A stretch of DNA of 64,000 nt from Bacillota bacterium (GCA_015059405.1 SVAL01000010.1:1-64000); one strand, 5' to 3'. Shown: positions 1 to 8,645, numbered from the stretch's first letter. A program made the numbers and translations. The notes: generated from the letters alone by a model not told the origin.

Positions 1-114
1 TGCTCCTGTTGCTCCTGTTGCTCCTGTTGCTCCTGTTGCTCCTGTTGCTCCTGTTGCTCCTGTTGCTCCTGTTGCTCCTGTTGCTCCTGTTGCTCCTGTT
101 GCTCCTGTTGCTCC
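1..114 (-). repeat. 9-bp tandem repeat encoding Gly-Ala-Thr
   Basis: Twelve perfect copies of tgctcctgt (minus strand ACAGGAGCA, reading Thr-Gly-Ala) fill 1-108 and a thirteenth is partial. The array continues beyond the window edge. The copies are identical at the DNA level, so copy number can change by slippage while the reading frame is kept. Confidence 0.95.
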
Positions 115-204
115 ACCGGCTGGTCCTGCCGGACCTTGCGGTCCTGTAGGACCAATTAAAAAACATTTTTTAAAACAATTATTTTCATTATTGTTATTAA
201 ACAT
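1..204 (-). CDS. collagen-like surface/spore protein, N-terminal part (runs off window)
   Basis: The ATG at 204-202 follows a strong AGGAGG ribosome binding site (209-216). The short Asn/Cys/Lys-rich head [15 protein letters not shown] is followed by [15 protein letters not shown] and then by Gly-Ala-Thr triplets to the window edge. Gly-X-Y repeats of this kind form collagen triple helices. The head followed by a GPTGP block resembles BclA-type exosporium glycoproteins, in which Thr in such repeats is glycosylated. No signal peptide is visible, which suits a spore-surface protein. The C-terminal domain is outside the window, so the exact family is open. The spore-coat genes at 16741-17744 fit a spore role. 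Confidence 0.8.
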   Translation of the reverse strand, partial: MFNNNNENNCFKKCFLIGPTGPQGPAGPAGGATGATGATGATGATGATGATGATGATGATGATGATGA

Positions 205-263
205 TTTATACCTCCTTCATATTAATATATGTTAGAGTTTTTATATTATATAGTTAAAAGACA

Positions 264-290
264 TAAAAAAAGATTGCTTTCGCAATCTTT
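264..290 (-). terminator. intrinsic terminator
   Basis: A 7-bp stem AGATTGC/GCAATCT (271-288) is followed on the minus strand by a run of T (264-270), directly after the stop codon of the gene at 293-1273. Confidence 0.85.
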
Positions 291-292
291 AA

Positions 293-1273
293 TTATTTCT
301 TTTTACCTTCTGTTGTTGATGGTAATTTTTTTTGTTTTTCTTTTTTTAGAGCTTTTACTTTTGCTTTTTCTTCTTTAGCTAGTGCTCTATCATATTTTCT
401 TACTTTTGATTTTACTTCAAACATACTTGATGCTGGAGCAAATTTACCATGTTCGTCAAGATAACAATCCATTAATGTAAATGCTTTTAACATATTACAT
501 CCATTTAAAAGGTTTTCATTTCTTTCTCCATCGTATGAGTCACCTGTATTATTTGCTTTTGAACTAGCTAAGTTCCATTTTCCAATAGCATTTAATACTT
601 TATGTGCATATCCTTTTACACCAAATGCACTACCTTTTTCAACTGGTACTGTATATACTTTACCAGTAGAATCATCAGTAAATGTAAATTCTCCTTTACT
701 GATTCTTACACCTGAAACTTCTTCAGCTGGGAATCCACAAGCATCTAATAATTTAGCTTTTACAAGCGGTGTACCATAATCTACTAATATTTTATATAAT
801 TTATTATTTAACATACCATTAATTGATCTTTCATATGCTTCTAAAGCTAATGCAACATCAGTGATTTCTCTTAATTTATAACTTAAGATGTTTCCTTTTG
901 CTTCTCTACTTTCTAATAATTTATTAAAGTAAGCAATTGTCTTTTTAACATCTCTAATAGTATATTCTTCTGGTTGTGGAGCTTCAATTCTTCCTAAACC
1001 ACTAACATATTTTTCTAAATGTAAATCATGTAATGTTTCAGATAATGTTACTGTTTCTTCTAATAAATCTAATTTTTCAGCAACATCACTATTAGTAATA
1101 TCTAATACTTCATTAACGCGTGACTTATTACCTACGATAACTAATACTTCACTAGTTCTTTTATTTAAAACTGGTGCTTCTCCTTTTAATAACATAAAGA
1201 ATTTTCTAGTAATACTTAAGTTTGTAATTTTTTTCTTTTCTTGACTTTCAACTGGTTTAATATTTTTTTCCAT
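293..1273 (-). CDS. hypothetical protein
   Basis: I recognise no family. The protein of about 326 residues is soluble, with Lys-rich ends and a mainly helical, charged middle (for example SETLHDLHLEKYVSGLGRI). I chose the ATG at 1273 because GGGGGA lies about 7 bases upstream. An ATG at 1342 would extend it by 23 residues, but it sits about 10 bases from the predicted transcription start and its GAGG is too close. It is a single-gene unit with its own promoter (1359-1387) and terminator (264-290). Confidence 0.75.
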   Translation of the reverse strand: MEKNIKPVESQEKKKITNLSITRKFFMLLKGEAPVLNKRTSEVLVIVGNKSRVNEVLDITNSDVAEKLDLLEETVTLSETLHDLHLEKYVSGLGRIEAPQPEEYTIRDVKKTIAYFNKLLESREAKGNILSYKLREITDVALALEAYERSINGMLNNKLYKILVDYGTPLVKAKLLDACGFPAEEVSGVRISKGEFTFTDDSTGKVYTVPVEKGSAFGVKGYAHKVLNAIGKWNLASSKANNTGDSYDGERNENLLNGCNMLKAFTLMDCYLDEHGKFAPASSMFEVKSKVRKYDRALAKEEKAKVKALKKEKQKKLPSTTEGKKK

Positions 1274-1290
1274 TTTTATTTCCCCCTTTT

Positions 1291-1310
1291 TACAAGCACT
1301 ATTATGCTTG
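1291..1310. other. inverted repeat in 5' leader
   Basis: ACAAGCA-N6-TGCTTGT is a perfect 7-bp inverted repeat. It lies in the leader between the promoter (-10 at 1359-1364) and the ribosome binding site of the 1273 start. It could be an mRNA hairpin or a protein operator; the sequence does not decide. Confidence 0.45.
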
Positions 1311-1358
1311 TCACACTTATAAATGACTTTTTTATCTATCATTCCTCATGTGTTGTAC

Positions 1359-1387
1359 ATTTTAACACATTAAGGTAATTTTTGCAA
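1359..1387 (-). promoter_or_regulatory. sigma-A type promoter
   Basis: On the minus strand TTGCAA (1387-1382), a 17-bp spacer and TAAAAT (1364-1359). It drives the gene starting at 1273 with a leader of about 80 nt. Confidence 0.6.
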
Positions 1388-1439
1388 CTATATGCTGTTT
1401 TTTCGTTTTTTTATGTTTTAATAGAACATTTTTTCGAAT

Positions 1440-2330
1440 TTACACACCTATTTTATTAAAATTAGGTATAAAACTCTCTTCTTGTGTTTCTCCTTCTTGT
1501 ATAAAAGCATTTTCTATTCCTATATCACATGCATACTCTATTAATTCATCATATTCTTTATCTGTTACTTTACGATTTAAATTAATATATTTATCTATTT
1601 TCTCTACTGGAGTATACTGATTCATAATACTTATATAGATATTATTATTATATTTATCATATAAATATTTTATTATTTCTTTAGCGTCTTCCAAATGTCC
1701 TGGTAGTAATAATACTCTTACTATAATTCCTTTTATCATTATTCCTTCTTCATTAAAAATTGGGGTTCCTACTTGATTATACATTTCATCAATATTTCTA
1801 GTTGCTGTTGTGAAATAATTTTTAACATTAGAATAATTTCTGGCTATGGTATCATCTTTATATTTTAAATCTGGTAAATATACATCTACTATTTTATTTA
1901 AACTTTTTAATGTATCTAATGTTTCATAACTACTAGTATTATAAACTATTGGGATATTTAAACCTTTCTTTTTGGCCTTTTTAATTCCTTTTATGATACT
2001 AGGCACATAATGAGTAGGTGTTACTAAGTTAATGTTATTAGCACCCTTTTCTTGTAGTTCTATACAAATATCAGATAATCTATTTATTGTTATTTTTTTA
2101 CCAAATCCATTTGTGGAAATTTTTTTATTCTGACAAAATAGACATTTTAAATTACAATTAGAAAAGAATATAGTTCCACTTCCACTATTTCCAGATATAC
2201 ATGGTTCTTCCCAATAATGAAGTGCTGCCCTTGCGACTTTTAATTTATTTGTTGCACCACATATACCCTTTTTTTCATATCTGTTTATATTACATTTTCT
2301 TTCACATAGATTACAGTTTTTATAATTCAC
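1440..2330 (-). CDS. PflX-like radical SAM protein
   Basis: The 296-residue protein starts with a Cys-rich segment (C7, C10, C14, C24) and then has the radical SAM cluster motif CNLKCLFC (CxxxCxxC, about residues 59-66), which binds a [4Fe-4S] cluster and S-adenosylmethionine. The pattern HYWEEPCISG...GSGTIFFSNCNLKC is typical of the PflX/pyruvate formate-lyase-activase homologue group, whose substrates are mostly unknown. The start is GTG with a weak ribosome binding site, four bases after the TGA stop of the upstream Cys-rich gene, so the two are probably co-transcribed. No pyruvate formate-lyase gene is in the window. Confidence 0.8.
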   Translation of the reverse strand: MNYKNCNLCERKCNINRYEKKGICGATNKLKVARAALHYWEEPCISGNSGSGTIFFSNCNLKCLFCQNKKISTNGFGKKITINRLSDICIELQEKGANNINLVTPTHYVPSIIKGIKKAKKKGLNIPIVYNTSSYETLDTLKSLNKIVDVYLPDLKYKDDTIARNYSNVKNYFTTATRNIDEMYNQVGTPIFNEEGIMIKGIIVRVLLLPGHLEDAKEIIKYLYDKYNNNIYISIMNQYTPVEKIDKYINLNRKVTDKEYDELIEYACDIGIENAFIQEGETQEESFIPNFNKIGV

Positions 2331-2334
2331 AAAA

Positions 2335-2859
2335 TCACATTCTTTCTAAAATACCTTTTAGAACTACATCTTTATCAACGAAATATGTATTTTCTATATA
2401 AAATTTTTGTCTAATATTGAAGAAGTATCTAGCAAAATATATTTTATTTAGACTATAATTCTTACCTTTTAATCTTAAATAAGGACAAGTATATATTTTA
2501 CATGCTATATTTTTAATACTACATCTACCATTTTTTAAATGATGACAATCTTTACCTTCTTTATAACTATGGCAACATCCATTTAAATAAGTATCTTTTT
2601 TTATACCTTTTTTAATCATATATTGTCTTCTTGAACATAAATCATTTTTAAATCCACATACATTTCTTTCAATAAAGTCATAATCTAAATAATCACAAAT
2701 CATATCATATAACTTAGAATATCTTTTTTCTATGTTTTTTTCTTTTAATAGTTTTTCTACTACTTTGATTCTTTTTTGTTTTTCTTCATGTGATATCTTA
2801 TTATCTTTATTAATTTTATTTATACTTTTCTTTAATATTATCTTATCACTATAAATCAT
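2335..2859 (-). CDS. cysteine-rich hypothetical protein, possible metal-cluster binder
   Basis: The 174-residue protein has a charged helical N-terminal half and a Cys-dense centre: CGF...CSRR, NGCCHSYKEGKDCHH, RCSIKNIACKIYTCPYL. The spacing of Cys and His suggests a bound metal or iron-sulfur cluster, somewhat like YkgJ-type proteins, but I cannot name a family. It lies directly upstream of the PflX-like gene in the same unit, so it may serve that enzyme as partner or substrate (inference). It ends in TGA, which shows that UGA is a stop here. Confidence 0.7.
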   Translation of the reverse strand: MIYSDKIILKKSINKINKDNKISHEEKQKRIKVVEKLLKEKNIEKRYSKLYDMICDYLDYDFIERNVCGFKNDLCSRRQYMIKKGIKKDTYLNGCCHSYKEGKDCHHLKNGRCSIKNIACKIYTCPYLRLKGKNYSLNKIYFARYFFNIRQKFYIENTYFVDKDVVLKGILERM

Positions 2860-2966
2860 GCTACTACTCCTTTTTGATATATATATTGTATCATAATATA
2901 ATTGATTTTTTTATTTTTTCGTGCTAGTATAAACGCAAGTTCTGGATATTATTTAGAGGTGATTCT

Positions 2967-3860
2967 ATGAATATTAATTTTGAATTATATAGAATATTTT
3001 ATACGGTTGCCGTGTGTGGAAATATTACAAAAGCTAGTAAAGAATTAATGATTAGTCAACCAGCAGTAACTAAACAGTTAAAAACTTTAGAGAATCAATT
3101 AGGTGGAGAATTATTTATTCGTACTAAGAAGGGTGTTATTTTAACAGATAATGGTCGTGAAATATTTAATTATGTAAAACATGCGATTACTTGTTTCCAA
3201 AATGCTGAGATGCAGTTTTCTAATTTAAAGAATCTAGAAAAAGGTACAATTAAAATAGGTGTTTCTACTACTTTGGCTAAATTATATTTAATTAAACAAT
3301 TAAAATCTTTTCATAAGGAACATCCAAATATAGGAATTGAAATTAGTACTGATCCATCTAAATTAATGCGTAGTAAATTAAGAGATGGACGTCTTGATAT
3401 GATTGTTGCAAAGTTTTATGATGAGGAAGATAATGATTTATCTACAATTGAACTTGGTACTTTACATGATTGTTTTATCGCAGGTAATGAATACGATGAA
3501 TTAAAAAATAAAACTATTACTTTTGAAGAATTAAATAAATATCCAATTCTTTTACAAAAGTATCCTTCTACTTCGCGTGAATCTTTAGATACTTTTTGTA
3601 GAGCTAATAATATTGAACTTACTACTAAAATGGAAATTGGTTCTGCTAGTTTATTAGAAGAATTTGTTAAAATCGGTCTTGGAATTGGACTAGTTACAAA
3701 AGAGTTTGTTCAAAAAGATTTAGAAAGTGGAGAATTATTTGAAGTTAATACTATTCCTAAATTACATGAAAAGAAATTTGGAATTATTGTATTAAAAGAT
3801 AGTATGCATAGTTTTGGTACTAATCAACTAGTTAAACATTTACAAAAAAATAAAGACTAA
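2967..3860 (+). CDS. LysR family transcriptional regulator
   Basis: Residues 1-60 form the LysR winged helix-turn-helix (GNITKASKELMISQPAVTKQ, then LENQLGGELFIRT). Residues 90-295 form the periplasmic-binding-like effector domain (TIKIGVSTTLAKLYL...). The length of 297 residues is normal. AGAGGTGA lies 6 bases upstream of the ATG. The gene is divergent from the Cys-rich/PflX-like unit across a 107-bp gap, and LysR proteins commonly control the divergent gene, so that unit is the likely target. The effector cannot be read from sequence. Confidence 0.92.
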   Translation: MNINFELYRIFYTVAVCGNITKASKELMISQPAVTKQLKTLENQLGGELFIRTKKGVILTDNGREIFNYVKHAITCFQNAEMQFSNLKNLEKGTIKIGVSTTLAKLYLIKQLKSFHKEHPNIGIEISTDPSKLMRSKLRDGRLDMIVAKFYDEEDNDLSTIELGTLHDCFIAGNEYDELKNKTITFEELNKYPILLQKYPSTSRESLDTFCRANNIELTTKMEIGSASLLEEFVKIGLGIGLVTKEFVQKDLESGELFEVNTIPKLHEKKFGIIVLKDSMHSFGTNQLVKHLQKNKD

Positions 3861-3876
3861 TTACTTAGTCTTTTTT
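3844..3876. terminator. bidirectional intrinsic terminator
   Basis: A 9-bp stem AAAGACTAA/TTAGTCTTT with a 4-base loop, flanked by an A-run and a T-run, lies between two convergent genes and overlaps their stop codons. Confidence 0.85.
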
Positions 3877-4560
3877 ATATAGTTCTTTTTTATCTTTTAT
3901 AATTTCTTTAGCTAAATTGTCTTTTGAAGAAATAATATCTATATTTATTTCTTTAATACTATCAACTATTTTTTTACCTATTTCTTCATGTAATTTATTC
4001 TTATTTTTACTATTTGAATCTATTATTAATAAATATCCTGGAATATTGTTTTTCTTTATTTGAAAAAGATATCCTTTATTTACTTTATCATTTTCTTTTA
4101 AAATCTTCTTTATACTATTTTTTATTTTTATTGGACAAGTATCTTTTTCATCTATAAATATTTTTCCTATATTAAATATTTCTCTTAAATATTCTTTATT
4201 TAAAATAATATTTTCACTAAATGGATTTATAGTTAAACCTTTTACTTCTTCTTCAGATGAGATTACAATATTTGCGAGTTCATCGAAAGTTAATACAAAG
4301 TTTTTAGATTCATTACTACTAGACCATTTATTATATTCATCTAAATCTGTATATGCTTGAAAATAATTATTACTATTTTGATCACTTAATAGCATAAATG
4401 TAAATTCATTTTCTTTATTATCATTAACTGCGGGAATTAGAAAATATGCTTTTCTTAGTTCTGATTTAAAATAGTCTTCATTTTCTTTACTATCATCTAG
4501 TTTTAAAGTAATCATTGCGATTTTTAATTCATCGTTTCTTATTTCTTTATTAGATTCCAT
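3865..4560 (-). CDS. SseB-like protein
   Basis: The N-terminal half (about residues 10-125) matches the SseB N-terminal domain: LRKAYFLIPAV, then EFTFMLLSD and YFQAYTDLDEYNKW, then SFDEL-like LTFDELANIVI and the NPFSENIIL motif. The C-terminal half (140-230) has the general look of the SseB C-terminal domain. SseB was named for enhanced serine sensitivity in E. coli and its molecular role is unclear. The gene is a single unit ending at a shared bidirectional terminator. Confidence 0.65.
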   Translation of the reverse strand: MESNKEIRNDELKIAMITLKLDDSKENEDYFKSELRKAYFLIPAVNDNKENEFTFMLLSDQNSNNYFQAYTDLDEYNKWSSSNESKNFVLTFDELANIVISSEEEVKGLTINPFSENIILNKEYLREIFNIGKIFIDEKDTCPIKIKNSIKKILKENDKVNKGYLFQIKKNNIPGYLLIIDSNSKNKNKLHEEIGKKIVDSIKEINIDIISSKDNLAKEIIKDKKELYKKD

Positions 4561-4650
4561 TTTATCACCAGTTAAATTATAACATATTTAGACATGTTAT
4601 TTACTTTTATAGATTTATTTTGTTATATTAATATAGAAAGAAGTGATAAG

Positions 4651-5346
4651 ATGCCGTCAGTTATTATACATAGATGTGTTAGTAAAAGAGTTCTGGATAA
4701 GACTAATTTATATACTAATGAAAATGATAAATATTTTTATGATATAGGTTCTTTAACACCAGATAGTTGGAGAAATACTAAAAGATTTAAAGATTCTTTA
4801 TTGCCTAAAAAAGAAAAAAGAAAATATTCTCATTTTTCTAACGATGGTGAATTTATTGAAAACTATGATATTTTCTATAATAAATATAAAAAATATTTAG
4901 ATGAGAAGAATCCTTTTATGGTTGGGTATTTAGTGCATTTAATTACTGATAATTTTTGGAGATATGATATGTTTTATAAATCATTTTTTCCAGATGGATC
5001 TATTAAAATGATAGATATGAGTATTATGAATGCTGATAAGCATGAAAAGAAGGATTTATTAAATAAAGAAACAAAGAAAGTATCTAGAGAATTAGGAAAG
5101 TATTATGAACTTGTTTTATTAAGACATATTACTGAAGAGGAGACTTCTACTTTCCCTATGATGGATGAAATAGAATATGATGGAATTAATGATAGTATTG
5201 ATTACAATAATTTTGAAATAGAATTTGAAGATAATTCTAATTATGAATTACAAGTTTTTAGTAAAGAAGACTTTATTAAAGGCGTTGAAAGATGTAGTAA
5301 TTATATTATAGATAGATTAATGGAGTATAACATAATAAAAAGGTAA
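4651..5346 (+). CDS. zinc-dependent phospholipase C-like protein
   Basis: The ATG at 4651 is preceded by AGAAGTGA; an ATG at 4594 would add 19 residues but has no good site. The protein begins MPSVIIHRCVSKRV, then has YDIGSLTPDSW and a central VGYLVHLITDNFWR segment. This pattern of a His near the N-terminus, Gly-Ser-Xxx-Xxx-Pro-Asp and a Leu-xx-His-xxx-Asp helix is that of the zinc-dependent phospholipase C/S1-P1 nuclease-like family found in many Firmicutes. There is no signal peptide, so it is probably cytoplasmic and its true substrate is unknown. Confidence 0.6.
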   Translation: MPSVIIHRCVSKRVLDKTNLYTNENDKYFYDIGSLTPDSWRNTKRFKDSLLPKKEKRKYSHFSNDGEFIENYDIFYNKYKKYLDEKNPFMVGYLVHLITDNFWRYDMFYKSFFPDGSIKMIDMSIMNADKHEKKDLLNKETKKVSRELGKYYELVLLRHITEEETSTFPMMDEIEYDGINDSIDYNNFEIEFEDNSNYELQVFSKEDFIKGVERCSNYIIDRLMEYNIIKR

Positions 5347-5363
5347 TTTTAATTACCTTTTTT
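5336..5363. terminator. bidirectional intrinsic terminator
   Basis: The stem AGGTAATT/AATTACCT with flanking A- and T-runs separates the convergent genes ending at 5346 and 5367. Confidence 0.8.
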
Positions 5364-5366
5364 ATT

Positions 5367-5783
5367 TTATCTTACTTCTACTTCAATACTATTTTCTAGT
5401 AATAAACTAGTAGTTATTCCATTTCCTTTTGTTAAAGTATTGGTAAATGTTCCATCATATATTTCTCCACAACCACAAGATGGACTTTTCTTTCTAAAAA
5501 TAGCTTTTTTAACATTTAATTCTTTAGCTAATTTTAATACTTCTTCTGCTCCTCTTTTATAGTTTTCAGTAACATCTGTTCCATCATTCATAAATACTTT
5601 AACTTCTCCATTTACAATTTTTATTTCTGATGGATTTCTTGGTGTTTCTAAACCACCCATTTGTTCAGGGCATACTAGGATTGCTTCTCCTTTTTTTAAT
5701 AATTCTAAGCATTCTTCATTTAAATTATTTTTTCCATTATATTTACAATTAACACCACATAAACAAGCACTTATTAATATCAT
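5367..5783 (-). CDS. DUF523 (TudS-related) protein
   Basis: The 138-residue protein carries the DUF523 hallmarks in order: SACLCGVNCKYNG at the N-terminus, CPEQMGGLETPR, DGTDVTENYKRGAEE, KSPSCGCGEIYDGTF and GNGITTSLLLENSIEV. Members related to TudS desulfurate thiouracil using a [4Fe-4S] cluster held by conserved Cys; the Cys at 7, 13 and in PSCG fit. Many family members have no proven role. It starts one base after the stop of the upstream UDG-like gene, so the two form an operon. Confidence 0.8.
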   Translation of the reverse strand: MILISACLCGVNCKYNGKNNLNEECLELLKKGEAILVCPEQMGGLETPRNPSEIKIVNGEVKVFMNDGTDVTENYKRGAEEVLKLAKELNVKKAIFRKKSPSCGCGEIYDGTFTNTLTKGNGITTSLLLENSIEVEVR

Positions 5784-5784
5784 A

Positions 5785-6438
5785 TTATTCTCCTAATATA
5801 TCTTTTAAATCTTCTATAACAAAATCAATATTTCTCATTCCATTACCTACTGGATAATAAACTGGATATACTTCATATTCTTCTTTTTTTATTTTTATTT
5901 TAGTTTTTTGTTTTCTCCATTCTGATACTGATATTTTTTCTTTTAAAAATATACTACTTACTTGGTTACCAAAAGTTATTATTTTTTTAGGTTTTATTAT
6001 TTCTATTTCTTTATATAATAAATCTAAATATTCTTTTAAAACAGAATCAGGAAGAGGTCTTGCATCTACTTGAGTACATTTTCCTAAATTAGTTATAAAA
6101 TATTTTTTATTTGTTACTTCTTCATATACTTTATCAGCAAATTCTTCATCCCAGTCTTTAGCTTTTTTATTTTGAATTTCTTTATATATTACTTCATCTA
6201 AAATACCTATTTGATAAAATAACTTCCATATATTTTTAGTTCCAATCCAAGGAGAACGTCTTCCTTTCCAAGAAAGTTCTGATGCGACATTTCTTCCGGT
6301 TGGATTCATAAAGACAAAACATATATCAGGATTTTCTTCACATCCACCATTATAAATAGATGATAAGTTTTTATCACCATATTTTTTTTGCATTTTATCA
6401 TATTTTTTATTTAATTCTTCTATTTTCATACTTCTCAT
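5785..6438 (-). CDS. uracil-DNA glycosylase superfamily protein
   Basis: The 217-residue protein has a UDG-fold active-site-like motif FMNPTGRN (about residues 43-50, in the place of GEAPG), a central IKPKKIITFGNQV strand and a C-terminal YYPVGNGMRN in the place of the HPSP loop. This is the pattern of the diverse UDG-like proteins, so it may be a base-excision glycosylase of altered specificity. It heads the unit with the DUF523 gene, and the pairing with a possible thiouracil desulfidase suggests uracil or thiouracil metabolism (inference). A second, more classical UDG lies at 12222. Confidence 0.65.
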   Translation of the reverse strand: MRSMKIEELNKKYDKMQKKYGDKNLSSIYNGGCEENPDICFVFMNPTGRNVASELSWKGRRSPWIGTKNIWKLFYQIGILDEVIYKEIQNKKAKDWDEEFADKVYEEVTNKKYFITNLGKCTQVDARPLPDSVLKEYLDLLYKEIEIIKPKKIITFGNQVSSIFLKEKISVSEWRKQKTKIKIKKEEYEVYPVYYPVGNGMRNIDFVIEDLKDILGE

Positions 6439-6454
6439 CTCTTCTTTATTGTAA

Positions 6455-6483
6455 CAAAAAAAGGTATTTTATAATACCTTTTT
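6455..6483 (-). terminator. intrinsic terminator
   Basis: The stem AAGGTATT/AATACCTT with a 4-base loop and a minus-strand T-run lies after the stop codon of the gene at 6482-8137. Confidence 0.8.
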
Positions 6484-8137
6484 ATTTTACATTTCTTATC
6501 TCAGATATACATTTTTTTAAACTTTCAACTACATGTGGATTAAATTTAGTTCCAGATTGTTTTACAATTTCTTCTAATACTAAATCCTCATTCATTTTTT
6601 TAGTTAGTTCATTATATTCAATTGCGACAGATACAATTTGTGGTGCGATTGGAAGTTTATCACCTTTATATCCATATGGATAACCTGTTCCATCATAATG
6701 TTCTTCATGATATTCAATAATATCTTTAGCGTAATGATTAAAAATACTATCTGTACCTTTATATAATACACTATTAAATATTGATAATCCTATAAAAGGA
6801 TGTCCTTTAATAATTTTATTTTCTTCACCAGTAAATTCTTCTTTTTCTAACATCTTACTTGGTAATGCATACATACCAATATTGTAGAATTTAGATGCAT
6901 CAGTAATTTTTTTTATTCTAATATCATCTATTTTATACTCTGGATAATCAGTAGTTAATTGTTTAGTTAAAATATTTACATAAGTAGATACCTTCTTAAT
7001 ATCATTACTATTATCATATAAATATGATTTTACCATTGTTCTTACAACATTTTTTATATCTTGATGTTGAGTTAATACTACTTCATTTAAAGAATTATTT
7101 GTTTTGTATAGTTTGACAAAAGTCTTAATACGATGTTTTACAACTTGTACATTAAATGGTTTTTCTAATACGTCAGCTATACGATATAGATATGCCCTAT
7201 CTTTAGTTTGTTGATCATAATCTCCACTAATAATTATAACTGGCATTTTTGATAATAAGTTTTTAGAGCTCATGTAGTCTAATACTCCAAAACCATCAAC
7301 TACTGGCATATTTAAATCTAGAAACATTCCTACTATCTTATTTGTTCCTTTAGTACTTGTAACACTATTATTTTTTTCTAAAAGTTCAATAGCTTCTTGT
7401 CCATTATTTGCTACTAAGATTTTATAAGTATCTTCAAATGTCTTTGTTAAAAGTTTGCATGTTACAGGATCATCATCAACTATAACTAATGTTTTTTCAG
7501 TACCTTGATTTGTACTTCTAATCATGCTTTCTGTAAGATTTTTTGTAATTTCAGGGAATGAATTTGTTAATTCTACTAAAACTTGATTTATATATTCAGT
7601 TAAACTCTTTATTTCTAAGTTTGTTGTTCCTGCATTAATATTAATTACATTGTTTAATTTAACAATAGCACTTGATACTACATCAATTATATTTTTTTGT
7701 TGAGCTTGTAAAAGTTCTAATTCATATTTACTTGTATCTCCTGATGCAATATTTTCATTTATATTTTCCACTAATACTAAAGTTAATTTTTTTCCGTTAA
7801 CATTTATTAATTTAGTTACGTTACTATACCAATCATATTCACCTGATTCTAGTCTTAAACGATATTCATATCTAATATGTTCAAAACCTTTATTTAGGTT
7901 TTCTTGTAAGAATGTAGATGAAATACTATCTACATATCCTTTTATATCTTGGGGATGAATATTATTTTCTAAATCAGTATAAAAAGTAGTAAATGGAATT
8001 GTATTTTTTAATACAAATAGATTATTTTCAAATCCATATTCCATTACTAAATCTGACATCATATCAATTATATATATATTATTAAAAGTAGTTGGAATTA
8101 ATTGGCTTATAACTGCATTGTATTCATTACTATTCAT
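6482..8137 (-). CDS. PAS-like / receiver / degenerate HD-GYP protein
   Basis: The 551-residue protein has three parts. Residues about 30-130 look like a PAS sensor fold (EYRLRLESGEYDWYSNV). Residues 215-345 form a receiver domain with acidic VDDD, phospho-acceptor D274 (FLDLNMP) and a Lys-Pro near 326. Residues 370-545 form an HD-GYP-like domain. The second HD-GYP motif is clear (YHEEHYDGTGYPYGYKG, 476-492), but the first metal site HDIGK is FYNIGM (417-422) and the late Asp is replaced (VAIEYNEL). It therefore probably does not hydrolyse cyclic di-GMP and may bind it or act as a scaffold (inference). A lone receiver gene lies next upstream. Confidence 0.8.
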   Translation of the reverse strand: MNSNEYNAVISQLIPTTFNNIYIIDMMSDLVMEYGFENNLFVLKNTIPFTTFYTDLENNIHPQDIKGYVDSISSTFLQENLNKGFEHIRYEYRLRLESGEYDWYSNVTKLINVNGKKLTLVLVENINENIASGDTSKYELELLQAQQKNIIDVVSSAIVKLNNVININAGTTNLEIKSLTEYINQVLVELTNSFPEITKNLTESMIRSTNQGTEKTLVIVDDDPVTCKLLTKTFEDTYKILVANNGQEAIELLEKNNSVTSTKGTNKIVGMFLDLNMPVVDGFGVLDYMSSKNLLSKMPVIIISGDYDQQTKDRAYLYRIADVLEKPFNVQVVKHRIKTFVKLYKTNNSLNEVVLTQHQDIKNVVRTMVKSYLYDNSNDIKKVSTYVNILTKQLTTDYPEYKIDDIRIKKITDASKFYNIGMYALPSKMLEKEEFTGEENKIIKGHPFIGLSIFNSVLYKGTDSIFNHYAKDIIEYHEEHYDGTGYPYGYKGDKLPIAPQIVSVAIEYNELTKKMNEDLVLEEIVKQSGTKFNPHVVESLKKCISEIRNVK

Positions 8138-8190
8138 AACAACTCCTCCTTATCATAATAAGTATATCATAAATTAAAATATATAAAATA

Positions 8191-8217
8191 AAAAAGACTT
8201 AAAAAAGTCTTTTTTTT
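8191..8217 (-). terminator. intrinsic terminator
   Basis: AAAGACTT/AAGTCTTT hairpin flanked by an A-run and a T-run at the stop codon of the receiver gene (8216). Confidence 0.75.
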
Positions 8218-8605
8218 ACATGTTATTAATTGATCTAATACTAATAGTTTTTTCTACTATCTTTTTGATATTATCTACATTAAATGGTTTCTTTAATACA
8301 TCAATGATATTATATTCAAATGCTTTACTAATAACATCCATATCATCATCACCTGTAATTATAGAAACTGGAACTTTAAGAAATAGATTATTATTCTTTA
8401 AATATTCTAAAACAGCAAAACCATCAACACCTGGCATATTTAAATCTAGTAACATCCCTACGATATCATCTAAATTATTATTTTGTAGTAGTTGAATAGC
8501 TTCTTCTCCATTTTGAGCACTTATAACATTATACTCTCCTTCAAAAGCTCTTTTAACGATATTTACAATGATATTAGAATCATCAGCAACAATAATTGTT
8601 TTCAT
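8216..8605 (-). CDS. stand-alone response regulator receiver (CheY-like)
   Basis: The 129-residue protein is a single receiver domain: acidic pair D8-D9, phospho-acceptor D54 (LLDLNMPGVDG), Thr84 and Lys106 before Pro107. There is no output domain, so it must act through protein contacts like CheY or Spo0F. It closely resembles the receiver of the neighbouring PAS/HD-GYP-like protein (both LDLNMP and VDGF, both ending VLKKPFNV-like), which points to local duplication and a shared pathway. No histidine kinase is in the window. It has its own promoter and terminator. Confidence 0.9.
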   Translation of the reverse strand: MKTIIVADDSNIIVNIVKRAFEGEYNVISAQNGEEAIQLLQNNNLDDIVGMLLDLNMPGVDGFAVLEYLKNNNLFLKVPVSIITGDDDMDVISKAFEYNIIDVLKKPFNVDNIKKIVEKTISIRSINNM

Positions 8606-8645
8606 GATATTCCTGCCTTTCTATTATTAATATCTTACTAATATC

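Noticed and set aside
1-114. CRISPR-like direct repeats
   Set aside because: Units are 9 bp without spacers and in frame with a collagen-like protein.
2335-2337. UGA decoded as Trp (Mycoplasma-type code)
   Set aside because: UGA serves as a stop at 2335, 52409 and 58072, and the Trp codons I checked are UGG.
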